Positions 1 to 6,857 of a stretch of 11,345 bases of DNA are shown here, piece by piece. Location of the stretch: assembly GCA_013152825.1 (NCBI GenBank), contig JAADFP010000059.1, positions 1-11,345 of the forward strand, given 5' to 3'. A program made the position numbers and the translations under genes. Position 1 is the stretch's first letter; each line of letters begins with the position of its first letter. Source of the stretch: Caldisericota bacterium. Its GTDB lineage: Bacteria > CAIJMQ01 > JAADFP01. The notes under the pieces are model-generated. The model did no database searches, was not told the DNA's origin, and saw only the letters and a program-made list of their open reading frames with translations.

Positions 1-776
1 TCGAGCTCCAGGTTTATTTCTCTTTCCAGTTCCGGGAGTTCGGAGAGGAGTATGCCGATTCTTTCCGGGTTCAGTACTTTAAGCCCGATTACCACTATTC
101 TCCTGCCTTTTCTTATTCCTTCCTCAGTTAGCCCCTGGGAGTAGTGCTTGCCGAAGATGGCATGGTTCTCCGGATAGGGATAGCTTTTTACAAATTTGAA
201 TCCTACGCTTCTTAACATTCCCTTCAGGCATTCCTCTCCCGGTATCCACCAGGTGGTGCCGTCGTTTCTGTAGGTGTGTTCCACGAATTTCATTTTATCA
301 GTGTCTATTTCATCCACCAGGGCTTCTGTTTCTATCAGCACCATCTCTGTGGTTAGTTCGGATATTTTTTTGAGGGCGAAAAAGGGATATTTGAGGTGGT
401 AGAGGAGGCCAAGGCAGAGGGTGAGGTTGAATTTCCTGGATAGGGGGAGGGTATATACGGAATGAATGGCAAAGTTGACTTTGTTTGCTCCTTTTATTCT
501 TTTTACAAAGTTGGCCTGCTTGATGTAGTGGGCGAAATCTATGCCCAGGACTTCTTCTGCACCCATCTCTTCCATTTTTATGGAGAAGTAGCCGGCGTTA
601 CATCCTGCATCAAGCACGCTCATACCTTGCAGTTTCCTGGGGAGGAAGTTTTTGATGAATTCCCACCTGTATTCTGTGTCCAGGGGGCCGGGAGTATAGA
701 TATCATCTGTTATATGAATCCTCTGGCCCCAGGGAGCAAGCAGGTTTATTTCCCTGGTTATTTCTTCTGGCAACAC
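1..776 (-). CDS. SAM-dependent methyltransferase, DUF1698/CmoB-like (partial, 3' end outside window)
   Basis: The visible 258 codons encode a class I Rossmann-fold methyltransferase that transfers a methyl (or related) group from SAM to an unknown substrate. Seen: SAM-binding motif I VLDAGCNAG at residues 54-62, the acidic residue ending strand 2 (D80 in VLGID), and LGLLYHLKYP at 122-131. This combination is typical of the DUF1698/TIGR04290-type methyltransferases related to CmoB. The start is GTG at 774-776, chosen because a perfect AGGAGG lies 8 nt upstream (785-790) and no ATG occurs before residue 52. The gene starts inside the 3' end of the radical SAM gene, overlapping it by 19 nt in another frame, so the two are probably translated together. 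The reading frame is still open at base 1, so the C-terminus is missing. A tRNA-modifying CmoB role is possible, but the neighbourhood fits a small-molecule or glycan substrate better. The family is fairly sure; the substrate is unknown. Confidence 0.85.
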   Translation of the reverse strand, partial: MLPEEITREINLLAPWGQRIHITDDIYTPGPLDTEYRWEFIKNFLPRKLQGMSVLDAGCNAGYFSIKMEEMGAEEVLGIDFAHYIKQANFVKRIKGANKVNFAIHSVYTLPLSRKFNLTLCLGLLYHLKYPFFALKKISELTTEMVLIETEALVDEIDTDKMKFVEHTYRNDGTTWWIPGEECLKGMLRSVGFKFVKSYPYPENHAIFGKHYSQGLTEEGIRKGRRIVVIGLKVLNPERIGILLSELPELEREINLEL

Positions 777-3700
777 GATTCTAACCTCCTGTGTATTTCC
801 TGGTTATGCATGAGGTTGTCGCATTCTTTGCGGCAGCCTATATCTTTAAAGTAGGGGTGGCTTTTGGATAGGTACTTGGCTTTTGCCCTGAATTCGTTGT
901 ATTTCGGGGAGAACCAGATGTCTTTGAAGGAGTCTGTGTTTACGTTGCCCATTATTTTTTTAACTCCCCGGCAGCAGGGAGCAACGCTGCCATCGGAGAG
1001 TATCCTGGCAAATATCCAGCCTGCGTAGCAGGGAATGCTTTCTACTTCTATTCTGTCGTATTCTCCTCTGTAGAAGTCTTCGGGAGAGCGGGAGATTCTC
1101 TTGAGAAAGCCGGGGAAGAATTCTAATTCTATGTGGTCCTTCTGGCTCTGTTCCTGTATCTTGTAGGCGGTTTTTAATAGTTCTTCCCTCTCTGCTTCTT
1201 TTAATAGAAGAGTGTCGGTCTGCTGGGGGAATACATCTACCAGGGTGAAGTAGAGGGCATCAGCACCGTATTCCAGCCCGAATTTGTACATGCCGGCAAA
1301 ATCGGTAAAGTTGTTGTTCATTATTACGTTGGCAAAGGTAACCCTAAGTTTATTCTGCTTTTTTTCTTTCAGGTAAAGCAGGTTCTCCTGGAGTTTTTTG
1401 AAGTAGAGGGGGGAGGTATGCGGATGCACTTTTGTGTAGGTCTCCGGATTGGAAGCCCAGATGCTTACGCATAGTTCTTCTATTCCCAGTTCTATCAGCC
1501 TTGCTATTTTTTCCCGGGAAATCAGGCCGAAATTAGTGGTGATGGCTACGGCAAGCCCCTTTTTTCGCGCGTATTCCACGACTTCCATCAGGTGCCGGTA
1601 CATGAAAGGCTCACCGCCGCCGGTAAAGCGGATTTTTTTTGTTCCCAGGGAGGATAGCTCTTCTATCAGTTTCAGGAGGACTTCCCGCGGCAGCTCTTTT
1701 CTCAGCCATTCCGGCGAGGGTTTGTCTTTCTGCAGGAGAGGAGAATACAGCCAGCAGCTTATACATCGCAGGTTGCATCGGTTGGTAGGGTCAATTACCA
1801 CCTGCTCCGGGCCGGTGAAGGCTTTCCTTCCGTGCCTGATGCCGGCCAGAAGCGGGTCGTCTGGGGGGAGTTTGCCTTCTTCTTCATCTTCTTTTTTTCT
1901 TTCTGCGGGGAGTAGTTTAGCCACCCTTTTCAGGTAGTTTCTCTCGAAAGGAGAGAGGGAAAGGATTCTTTCGTGTACTTTGAGGTTTCTTTGCAAATCA
2001 TCGCAGGACTTGTAGCAGCCTACCTGGCAATTGGGGTCGTTTCCTATCAGGCAGAAAAAGGGGTCATTCCTGTCAAAGGTGAGGGTCTTATGCCGGAATT
2101 CCTGGTAGGGGGGAGAGTTCCATATGCGGGAAAATTTCTCCCGGAAAATGTTGCCCAGGGGGATGCGGTGTGCCTTGAGACAGCCGTTTACATTTCCGTC
2201 CGGTAGTATGCGGGTAAATACCCATCCTATATAACAGGGGATTTTACCGATAATCCACCTGTCGTAAAGCCCGGTAACGGCATCCTCTACCTGGGAAATG
2301 CGGTTGAAAAACTGCTCAAAGTTAAAGAGCACCACTTCTCTTGCCCAGCCTTCTTCTCTTTTCTTCTTTACCTTTTCACAAATCCTGATTAGTTCTTTCT
2401 GCTGGTCTTCATTGAGCAGGAGAATATCCGTGGCTTCCGGGATAGTATCTATAACGGTAAATTCTACGGATTCTGAGCCGGTCTCCCGTGCCAGCTCAAC
2501 CATTTCCTCGATTTCCCGGTAATTCAGGTTGAAGATAACATTGTAGAGTTTTACCAGGGGGAAGCCTTTTTTATGCTGGTTGAGATAGGAGAGATTGTCT
2601 TTTATTCTCTCAAAATCTGCTTCTGTTCTGCCCGGATGGGTAAGCGCATAGGTGCGGGAAGTGCCTGCCCAGGTGCTTACCGTGAGATGGTCTACGCCTA
2701 TTTCTATAAGTGCATCAAGCGTTTTCCTATCCATAAGCGTGAAGTTAGTGTTTATATAGCAGGTGAGCCCTTTTTCCTTGGTATAGCGGGCAATTTCCAG
2801 CATGTGGGGGTGCATGAAGGGTTCGCCGCCGCCGGAATAGTAGATTTCTTTACAGCCGGAGGCCTGCAGTTCATCTATCAGTTCTTTTACCAGGGGTAGG
2901 GGTAGACTTTGCTGTTTTACTTCTTCCGGCATTTTCTTGTCTTTCAGGAGAGGCGAATTGCACCAGCATCCGATGCACTGGTTATTGCACATGTTGGTAA
3001 CATCTATTTGCACGAATGAGGGCCCCTGGTAAGCTATTTTCCCCTGGAATATTCCTGCTAAATCGGGGAATTTTTCCAGGTAAAAGGAAGGCTTGAGGTG
3101 TCTTACCCCTCTTCTCAGTACTCCGGTTAGACCTTCCAGTTGCAGGGCTGTTTTTATGAATTTGGGTATTGATCTTCTATCCTCTTCTTTTACCGGGAGC
3201 ACTTCTTCCCGGGAATTGCCCAGCCTGAGGTTTAAGGCAGTGAGACAGGAGTCTCCCGGGGAAAATACTCTCTCGGGAAGAGAGATCTTGAGGATGCGGG
3301 TGTTGAGAGAGGAAGGCGAGTTTTCCAGTCCTATCCTGCCTTCTTCTATGCTTTCCAGGGAGAGGGCGGGCAGAAGGGCACTGCCTTCACCGCATTCTCT
3401 TACCCCTATCCATCTTACCCAGGGATGAATCAGGGGTATTTCTTCCCAGTCGGCGGGAGGGGGGAACCGGCCATTTTCCATTTCGGTGAACCAGTGGAGA
3501 TAGCGATGCGAGAGATGGAGGAGGAGTTTGGCTTCCGGGATTCTCAGTTTTCTAAAAGCCTTCAGGTTGACTTTAAGGTTGAGCCCGCCCGGGATACTGC
3601 GCAGCTGGAAATATACGGTAAGCGGCAGGTTGTGCCAGGTAAATTTTAAATAAAGGCTTCCCCTGGACTTCCGGCAGGAAGTGGAGCGGGTAAGAGAGGT

Positions 3701-5335
3701 GTCAAACCACTTATCCTTTATACGGAAAGAAAGGTTTATGCCTACCCCTTGGGTTACCTCTTTCCCCTGATAGTGAAGTACTCCTTTGCCTTCCATCCAT
3801 TGGAAATGAAGCGGGGGAGAGGATAAAGAACGCCTGCGGGCAGTTAGCTTGTGAAGGTTATGTTTGATTAAAAATCCCGTAAAATGCCTGATTTTCCTGA
3901 AAGTGGCTTTTAACCCGTAGTGTTTGAGGTAAAAGGATAATGTCCTGAAATATCTTCTTTCCATTGGCAAGCGGAGGGCTTCCCGTTTTTTTAGATGTTC
4001 TCCCCAGGCCTGATAGGCAAGTCCACGGGCCTCTTCCAGTTCTTCTGCACTGAGGTTGTCTGTTTTTACCACGCTCCTGTAGTTCCCGTCGTAGAGGGAG
4101 TAATCTTCTGTGCGAATAAATCCCTTTTTCTTCATTTCCTGGTAGAAATCGGTACCGGGGAAGGGGGTGGCGATGGAGAATTGGACGGAATCCGGGTTGA
4201 GGGAAAGGGCAAAGTCAATGGTTCTTTTTATGGTTTCCTTGGTTTCACCCGGCAGGCCAAAGGTAAAGGTAAGGTGGGTTCTTATCCCCAGCTCCCGGGT
4301 AAATCTTATCATCCGCTCCGCTTTTTCCAGGTTCATCATTTTATTGGTGTTATTAAGGATTTCCTGGGAGGCGGATTCCACCCCGTACTTTATGGAATGC
4401 AGGCCTGCTTCCCGTAATATTTCCAGCACCTCTTCGTCCATAAGGTCAGGACGGGCCATGATGGCCCAGGGAAATTTCAATCCCCTGCTCAATATCTCCC
4501 GGGCAAGTTTTTTCATGCGGGATTTTCCTACGTTGGTGGTGTCATCATCAATGTATATGGACTGGAAGTGCATCTTCTTAATGAGAAACTCCATTTCATC
4601 CACCACTTTCACCGGGTCCCTGGCACGGAAGCGGTTTCCCCCGTACATCAATTGCGGCCAGGCACAGAATATGCAGCGGAAGGGACAGCCGCGGCTGGTC
4701 CACATCTGGCAGGAAGGAAGAGGTAAGCCTCCCGGCAGATCAATGTACTTTTCCATGGGCAGCTCCTCCCTGAGCGGCCAGGGCAGCCAATCCAGGTCTT
4801 TTAACAGGGGGCGGGGAGGAGTAACTTTTACTGCGCCGTTTGGCTCCCTGAGTATCAATCCTTCCACTTCTTCCGGGCTTTTACCCTGCTGCAGGTTCCT
4901 GGCTAATTCGTAGAGAGTTACTTCGTATTCTCCTATCAGCACAAAATCCAGGAAGGAGTGGTGCTTTAAGAATTCAGGATTTCTTACGTTAAAATCAGCT
5001 CCTCCTATGGCCAGGGGATATTCCTGTAACCGGGAGAGTATTTTTAGGTCATTTTTTAAGGAGACCGTGGATATCTCGCTGAAGATTAAATCCGGGGAGA
5101 ATTCTTTTACTTTCTGCAGGAACTCGGGAGTATCTATTTTCTCAGCCAGGCAGTCCAGCAGGCAAACTTCAAATCCCTCTCTCTTGAGTAAGGCGGCGGC
5201 GTATCCCAGGTAAAAAGGGTAGGGCTGGTAATCGCCCTCGGTCTGCGGGTCCTTGATGTGGGGCCAGCGAGAGCCAGCTCTCACTCCCCACCGCCCGTCT
5301 TTTACCCAGGGCAGATTAACCAGAAGAATTTTCAT
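758..5335 (-). CDS. Giant fusion protein with three radical SAM domains (B12-binding/radical SAM + two radical SAM/SPASM-like modules)
   Basis: About 1525 residues from the ATG at 5335; an in-frame TTG at 5353 would add six residues. ATG is preferred because the family-typical MKILLVNLPW begins there. Order: residues 1-195, a B12-binding-like Rossmann domain without the DxHxxG cobalamin motif; about 200-460, radical SAM domain 1 with C217-C221-C224; about 500-715, an unrecognised beta-rich domain; about 770-1130, radical SAM domain 2 with C783-C787-C790, GGGEP at 835-839, and SPASM-like cysteines C1034, C1052, C1095, C1103, C1107, C1111; a charged linker; about 1166-1519, radical SAM domain 3 with C1187-C1191-C1194, GGGEP at 1239-1243, and C1436, C1454, C1455, C1501, C1505. 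Each CxxxCxxC should hold a [4Fe-4S] cluster that splits SAM to a 5'-deoxyadenosyl radical. Domains 2 and 3 are clearly homologous. The gene follows the glycosyltransferase by about 45 nt and overlaps the methyltransferase. Substrate unknown; modification of a glycan or lipid precursor is inference. Confidence 0.9.
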   Translation of the reverse strand: MKILLVNLPWVKDGRWGVRAGSRWPHIKDPQTEGDYQPYPFYLGYAAALLKREGFEVCLLDCLAEKIDTPEFLQKVKEFSPDLIFSEISTVSLKNDLKILSRLQEYPLAIGGADFNVRNPEFLKHHSFLDFVLIGEYEVTLYELARNLQQGKSPEEVEGLILREPNGAVKVTPPRPLLKDLDWLPWPLREELPMEKYIDLPGGLPLPSCQMWTSRGCPFRCIFCAWPQLMYGGNRFRARDPVKVVDEMEFLIKKMHFQSIYIDDDTTNVGKSRMKKLAREILSRGLKFPWAIMARPDLMDEEVLEILREAGLHSIKYGVESASQEILNNTNKMMNLEKAERMIRFTRELGIRTHLTFTFGLPGETKETIKRTIDFALSLNPDSVQFSIATPFPGTDFYQEMKKKGFIRTEDYSLYDGNYRSVVKTDNLSAEELEEARGLAYQAWGEHLKKREALRLPMERRYFRTLSFYLKHYGLKATFRKIRHFTGFLIKHNLHKLTARRRSLSSPPLHFQWMEGKGVLHYQGKEVTQGVGINLSFRIKDKWFDTSLTRSTSCRKSRGSLYLKFTWHNLPLTVYFQLRSIPGGLNLKVNLKAFRKLRIPEAKLLLHLSHRYLHWFTEMENGRFPPPADWEEIPLIHPWVRWIGVRECGEGSALLPALSLESIEEGRIGLENSPSSLNTRILKISLPERVFSPGDSCLTALNLRLGNSREEVLPVKEEDRRSIPKFIKTALQLEGLTGVLRRGVRHLKPSFYLEKFPDLAGIFQGKIAYQGPSFVQIDVTNMCNNQCIGCWCNSPLLKDKKMPEEVKQQSLPLPLVKELIDELQASGCKEIYYSGGGEPFMHPHMLEIARYTKEKGLTCYINTNFTLMDRKTLDALIEIGVDHLTVSTWAGTSRTYALTHPGRTEADFERIKDNLSYLNQHKKGFPLVKLYNVIFNLNYREIEEMVELARETGSESVEFTVIDTIPEATDILLLNEDQQKELIRICEKVKKKREEGWAREVVLFNFEQFFNRISQVEDAVTGLYDRWIIGKIPCYIGWVFTRILPDGNVNGCLKAHRIPLGNIFREKFSRIWNSPPYQEFRHKTLTFDRNDPFFCLIGNDPNCQVGCYKSCDDLQRNLKVHERILSLSPFERNYLKRVAKLLPAERKKEDEEEGKLPPDDPLLAGIRHGRKAFTGPEQVVIDPTNRCNLRCISCWLYSPLLQKDKPSPEWLRKELPREVLLKLIEELSSLGTKKIRFTGGGEPFMYRHLMEVVEYARKKGLAVAITTNFGLISREKIARLIELGIEELCVSIWASNPETYTKVHPHTSPLYFKKLQENLLYLKEKKQNKLRVTFANVIMNNNFTDFAGMYKFGLEYGADALYFTLVDVFPQQTDTLLLKEAEREELLKTAYKIQEQSQKDHIELEFFPGFLKRISRSPEDFYRGEYDRIEVESIPCYAGWIFARILSDGSVAPCCRGVKKIMGNVNTDSFKDIWFSPKYNEFRAKAKYLSKSHPYFKDIGCRKECDNLMHNQEIHRRLESCCQKK
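785..790 (-). promoter_or_regulatory. Shine-Dalgarno site of the methyltransferase gene
   Basis: AGGAGG on the minus strand, 8 nt before the GTG at 776. It lies within the last codons of the upstream radical SAM gene. It decides the GTG start of the methyltransferase and points to translational coupling. Confidence 0.8.
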
Positions 5336-5372
5336 GGAAATTGTTTTATCCAAACTTTCAGCAGTCTTTGGT

Positions 5373-5378
5373 ATTATA
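5373..5378 (-). promoter_or_regulatory. Possible -10 box before the radical SAM gene
   Basis: A perfect TATAAT on the minus strand, about 37 nt upstream of the ATG at 5335, in the short gap after the glycosyltransferase stop. No -35 match occurs at 16-18 nt; the nearest TTGAGA is about 22 nt away. It may be an internal promoter or just AT-rich spacer. Confidence 0.25.
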
Positions 5379-5380
5379 TA

Positions 5381-6331
5381 CTATCTGATATGGGGGTATT
5401 TCTCAAGGGAGAAGTCGGTGCTCCCATCCCGGTAAAGGTTGTCCAGCTTACTTACCATACCTGATATCTCAAATTCTTCTTTTACCGATTCCCTGGCCTT
5501 TTCTCCTATTTTTTCCCTCAACGTTTTATCCTGTAACAGTATTTTCACCTTACCGGCCATCTCTTTGTAATCGCCCGGGGGGATGAGGAAGCCATTTTTG
5601 CTCTCTTCTATTATTTCTTTCATGCCGTCCACTTTGGTTACCACGGGGGGGAGGCCTGAAGCCATGGCTTCAAGCAGTGCTTTTGGCAGGCCTTCCCATA
5701 AAGAAGTAAGCACAAAAACATCAAAAATTTTTATTATTTTCTCTACGTCTTCTCTCCAGCCCAGAAGGTAAAACCTATCATTTAGCCTGTTTTTGTATAT
5801 TTCCTCTTCCATGCGTTTTCTTAGAATACCGTCTCCTACAATTATAAAACCGACTCTTCTCCCGGGAATCATGCCAGCCATGCGCACGAAATCCAGGGGG
5901 TTTTTCTGGGGCTTTAGGCAGGAAACTGTGCCTACTATAAGTTCTTCTTTTATGCCCAGCGCTTTTTTTAGTAGCTCCCGGGGGAATTGCCTCTCCCGGA
6001 ATTTTTTAATCTCGATCCCGTCCCGTATCAGGAGGTATTTACTTCTTCTTCCTATTCCCTTAGCCAGGCCTTTTTTTATATCTTCCCGGGTGATAGCGAT
6101 TAAGCGGCTGCTGATGCAGGAAGTGACCTGTTCTAAAAAAACGTACAATTGCCGGGTGAGAAAAAACTGCTGTTGATGAAAAGGGAATCCATGTATGGTG
6201 TGGTAAATGCGGGGCACTCCGGCGAAGAAGGCTGCCCATCTACCCAGGATACCTGCTTTGGAGGAGTGAGTGTGCACTATGTGGGGGCGGATTTGCAAAA
6301 ATTCCTTGAGGAGCAGGAAGAAGGTGAGCAT
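5381..6331 (-). CDS. Glycosyltransferase family 4, main C-terminal part of a frameshifted gene
   Basis: This frame encodes 316 residues of a GT-B fold, GT4-type retaining glycosyltransferase, which moves a sugar from an activated donor to a glycan or lipid acceptor at the cytoplasmic side of the membrane. Seen: HTHSSKAGILGRWAA (residues 20-34), typical of GT4 acceptor domains; GTVSCLKPQKNP (134-145), which opens the donor domain; and the E-x7-E catalytic/donor motif, E213 and E221 in WEGLPKALLEAM. The first in-frame ATG (6331) lies mid-domain, and the frame is already open upstream, where it reads RREINPL as in intact relatives. The missing N-terminal part lies in the next frame at 6333-6542. 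Removing one base near 6362-6365 would join them into a normal 386-residue protein. It precedes the radical SAM gene by about 45 nt. Sugar and acceptor cannot be told. Confidence 0.85.
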   Translation of the reverse strand: MLTFFLLLKEFLQIRPHIVHTHSSKAGILGRWAAFFAGVPRIYHTIHGFPFHQQQFFLTRQLYVFLEQVTSCISSRLIAITREDIKKGLAKGIGRRSKYLLIRDGIEIKKFRERQFPRELLKKALGIKEELIVGTVSCLKPQKNPLDFVRMAGMIPGRRVGFIIVGDGILRKRMEEEIYKNRLNDRFYLLGWREDVEKIIKIFDVFVLTSLWEGLPKALLEAMASGLPPVVTKVDGMKEIIEESKNGFLIPPGDYKEMAGKVKILLQDKTLREKIGEKARESVKEEFEISGMVSKLDNLYRDGSTDFSLEKYPHIR

Positions 6332-6332
6332 G

Positions 6333-6542
6333 TCAAATAGGGGATTTATCTCCCGGCGGAAGGGGAAGTATTTCAGGGTGATTTGGGGTATTGTTTTCCG
6401 CTTTCTTGCTCAAATAGCCCGGGGAGGTGAAGAGGTATACTTTATATTTACTGCGGGGCAGGTGCTCTACAGTGTAAAGGGTGGAGGTCTGTGCTCCACC
6501 GAATTCTAATTTAGTAAGGACATGAACTACTTTTGTTTTCAT
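6333..6542 (-). pseudogene. N-terminal fragment of the GT4 glycosyltransferase, out of frame with the rest
   Basis: Sixty-nine codons from the ATG at 6542, beginning MKTKVVHVLTKLEFGGAQ, the standard opening of GT4 enzymes, with the glycine-rich GGAQ loop of the N-terminal Rossmann domain. It then reads TVEHLPRSKYKVYLFTSPG before drifting into a non-family tail (PPGDKSPI) and a TGA at 6333-6335. The frame is open to 6626, but the extra 28 residues come from the repeat region and look spurious. The true protein probably continues in the frame of 5381-6331. One extra base, most simply in the four-G run at 6362-6365, explains the break. It could be a real inactivating mutation, a sequencing error, or (less likely) a functional frameshift. 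Confidence 0.8.
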
Positions 6543-6619
6543 GAGTAACAGTGTATATCGGGAGCAGACGGGAATCCGTATCTTCCACCAGTAAGACTCC
6601 CCCTCTATCCTGCCCTCCT

Positions 6620-6708
6620 TTGTCATTCCTGCGGAAGCAGGAATCTATATCGCCTGCCAAAATATGCACATTAGCTCCTCTGGATACCTGCTTTCGCAGG
6701 TATGACAG
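6620..6708. repeat. Palindromic MITE-like element with two nested hairpins
   Basis: Two arms of 27 nt, 6621-6647 and 6681-6707, are inverted copies of each other with a few mismatches, starting TGTCAT and ending ATGACA. Each arm is itself a hairpin: ATTCCTGC-GGAA-GCAGGAAT and ATACCTGC-TTTC-GCAGGTAT. The layout matches short mobile or REP-like intergenic repeats, and the ATTCC...GGAAT core resembles Neisseria dRS3-type repeats (resemblance only). It could fold into a cruciform or an RNA stem between ricT and the glycosyltransferase. Confidence 0.75.
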
Positions 6709-6723
6709 GCAAGCTGGCATCCT

Positions 6724-6751
6724 GTATCTTGTATCTTGGTTATTGTATCTT
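6724..6751. repeat. Heptamer array, unit GTATCTT
   Basis: Four successive 7-nt units on the plus strand: GTATCTT, GTATCTT, GGTTATT, GTATCTT. This is the first of three heptamer arrays in this gene-free gap, next to the palindromic element. Confidence 0.7.
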
Positions 6752-6755
6752 CCCT

Positions 6756-6807
6756 ACTCACTTATTCACCTATTCACTTACTCACTACTTACTGCTCACT
6801 GTTCACT
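6756..6807. repeat. Heptamer array, unit NNTCACT
   Basis: Seven units on the plus strand: ACTCACT, ATTCACC, ATTCACT, ACTCACT, ACTTACT, GCTCACT, GTTCACT. Single T spacers follow the first three units. The same unit type recurs at 9502-9524. Confidence 0.7.
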
Positions 6808-6813
6808 ACTTTC

Positions 6814-6848
6814 CCCGTCTAAAGTCTCCAGTCTATAGTCTAACGTCT
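6814..6848. repeat. Heptamer array, unit NNNGTCT
   Basis: Five perfect-phase units on the plus strand: CCCGTCT, AAAGTCT, CCAGTCT, ATAGTCT, AACGTCT. The array ends 9 nt from the ricT stop codon. AAAGTCT and ATAGTCT recur in the array at 9558-9585. With the other arrays and the palindrome it fills the 315-nt gap 6543-6857, in which I see no gene. Confidence 0.75.
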
Positions 6849-6857
6849 TCCGCTCCC

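Noticed and set aside
4167..4913. Plus-strand open frame of 248 codons
   Set aside because: It lies fully antisense to the radical SAM gene, has low-complexity serine/arginine-rich composition and no recognisable motif; the minus frame has strong family motifs.
5354..5380. RiPP precursor peptide next to the radical SAM gene
   Set aside because: The gap before the radical SAM gene is only 27-45 nt and the downstream side overlaps the methyltransferase; no small leader-like frame exists.
6511..6720. Short minus-strand frame across the palindromic element
   Set aside because: Its 'FRRND' type peptide is the translation of the repeat itself, a common annotation artefact.
6724..6848. CRISPR array
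   Set aside because: Units are 7 nt with no 25-40 nt repeats or spacers and no cas genes nearby.
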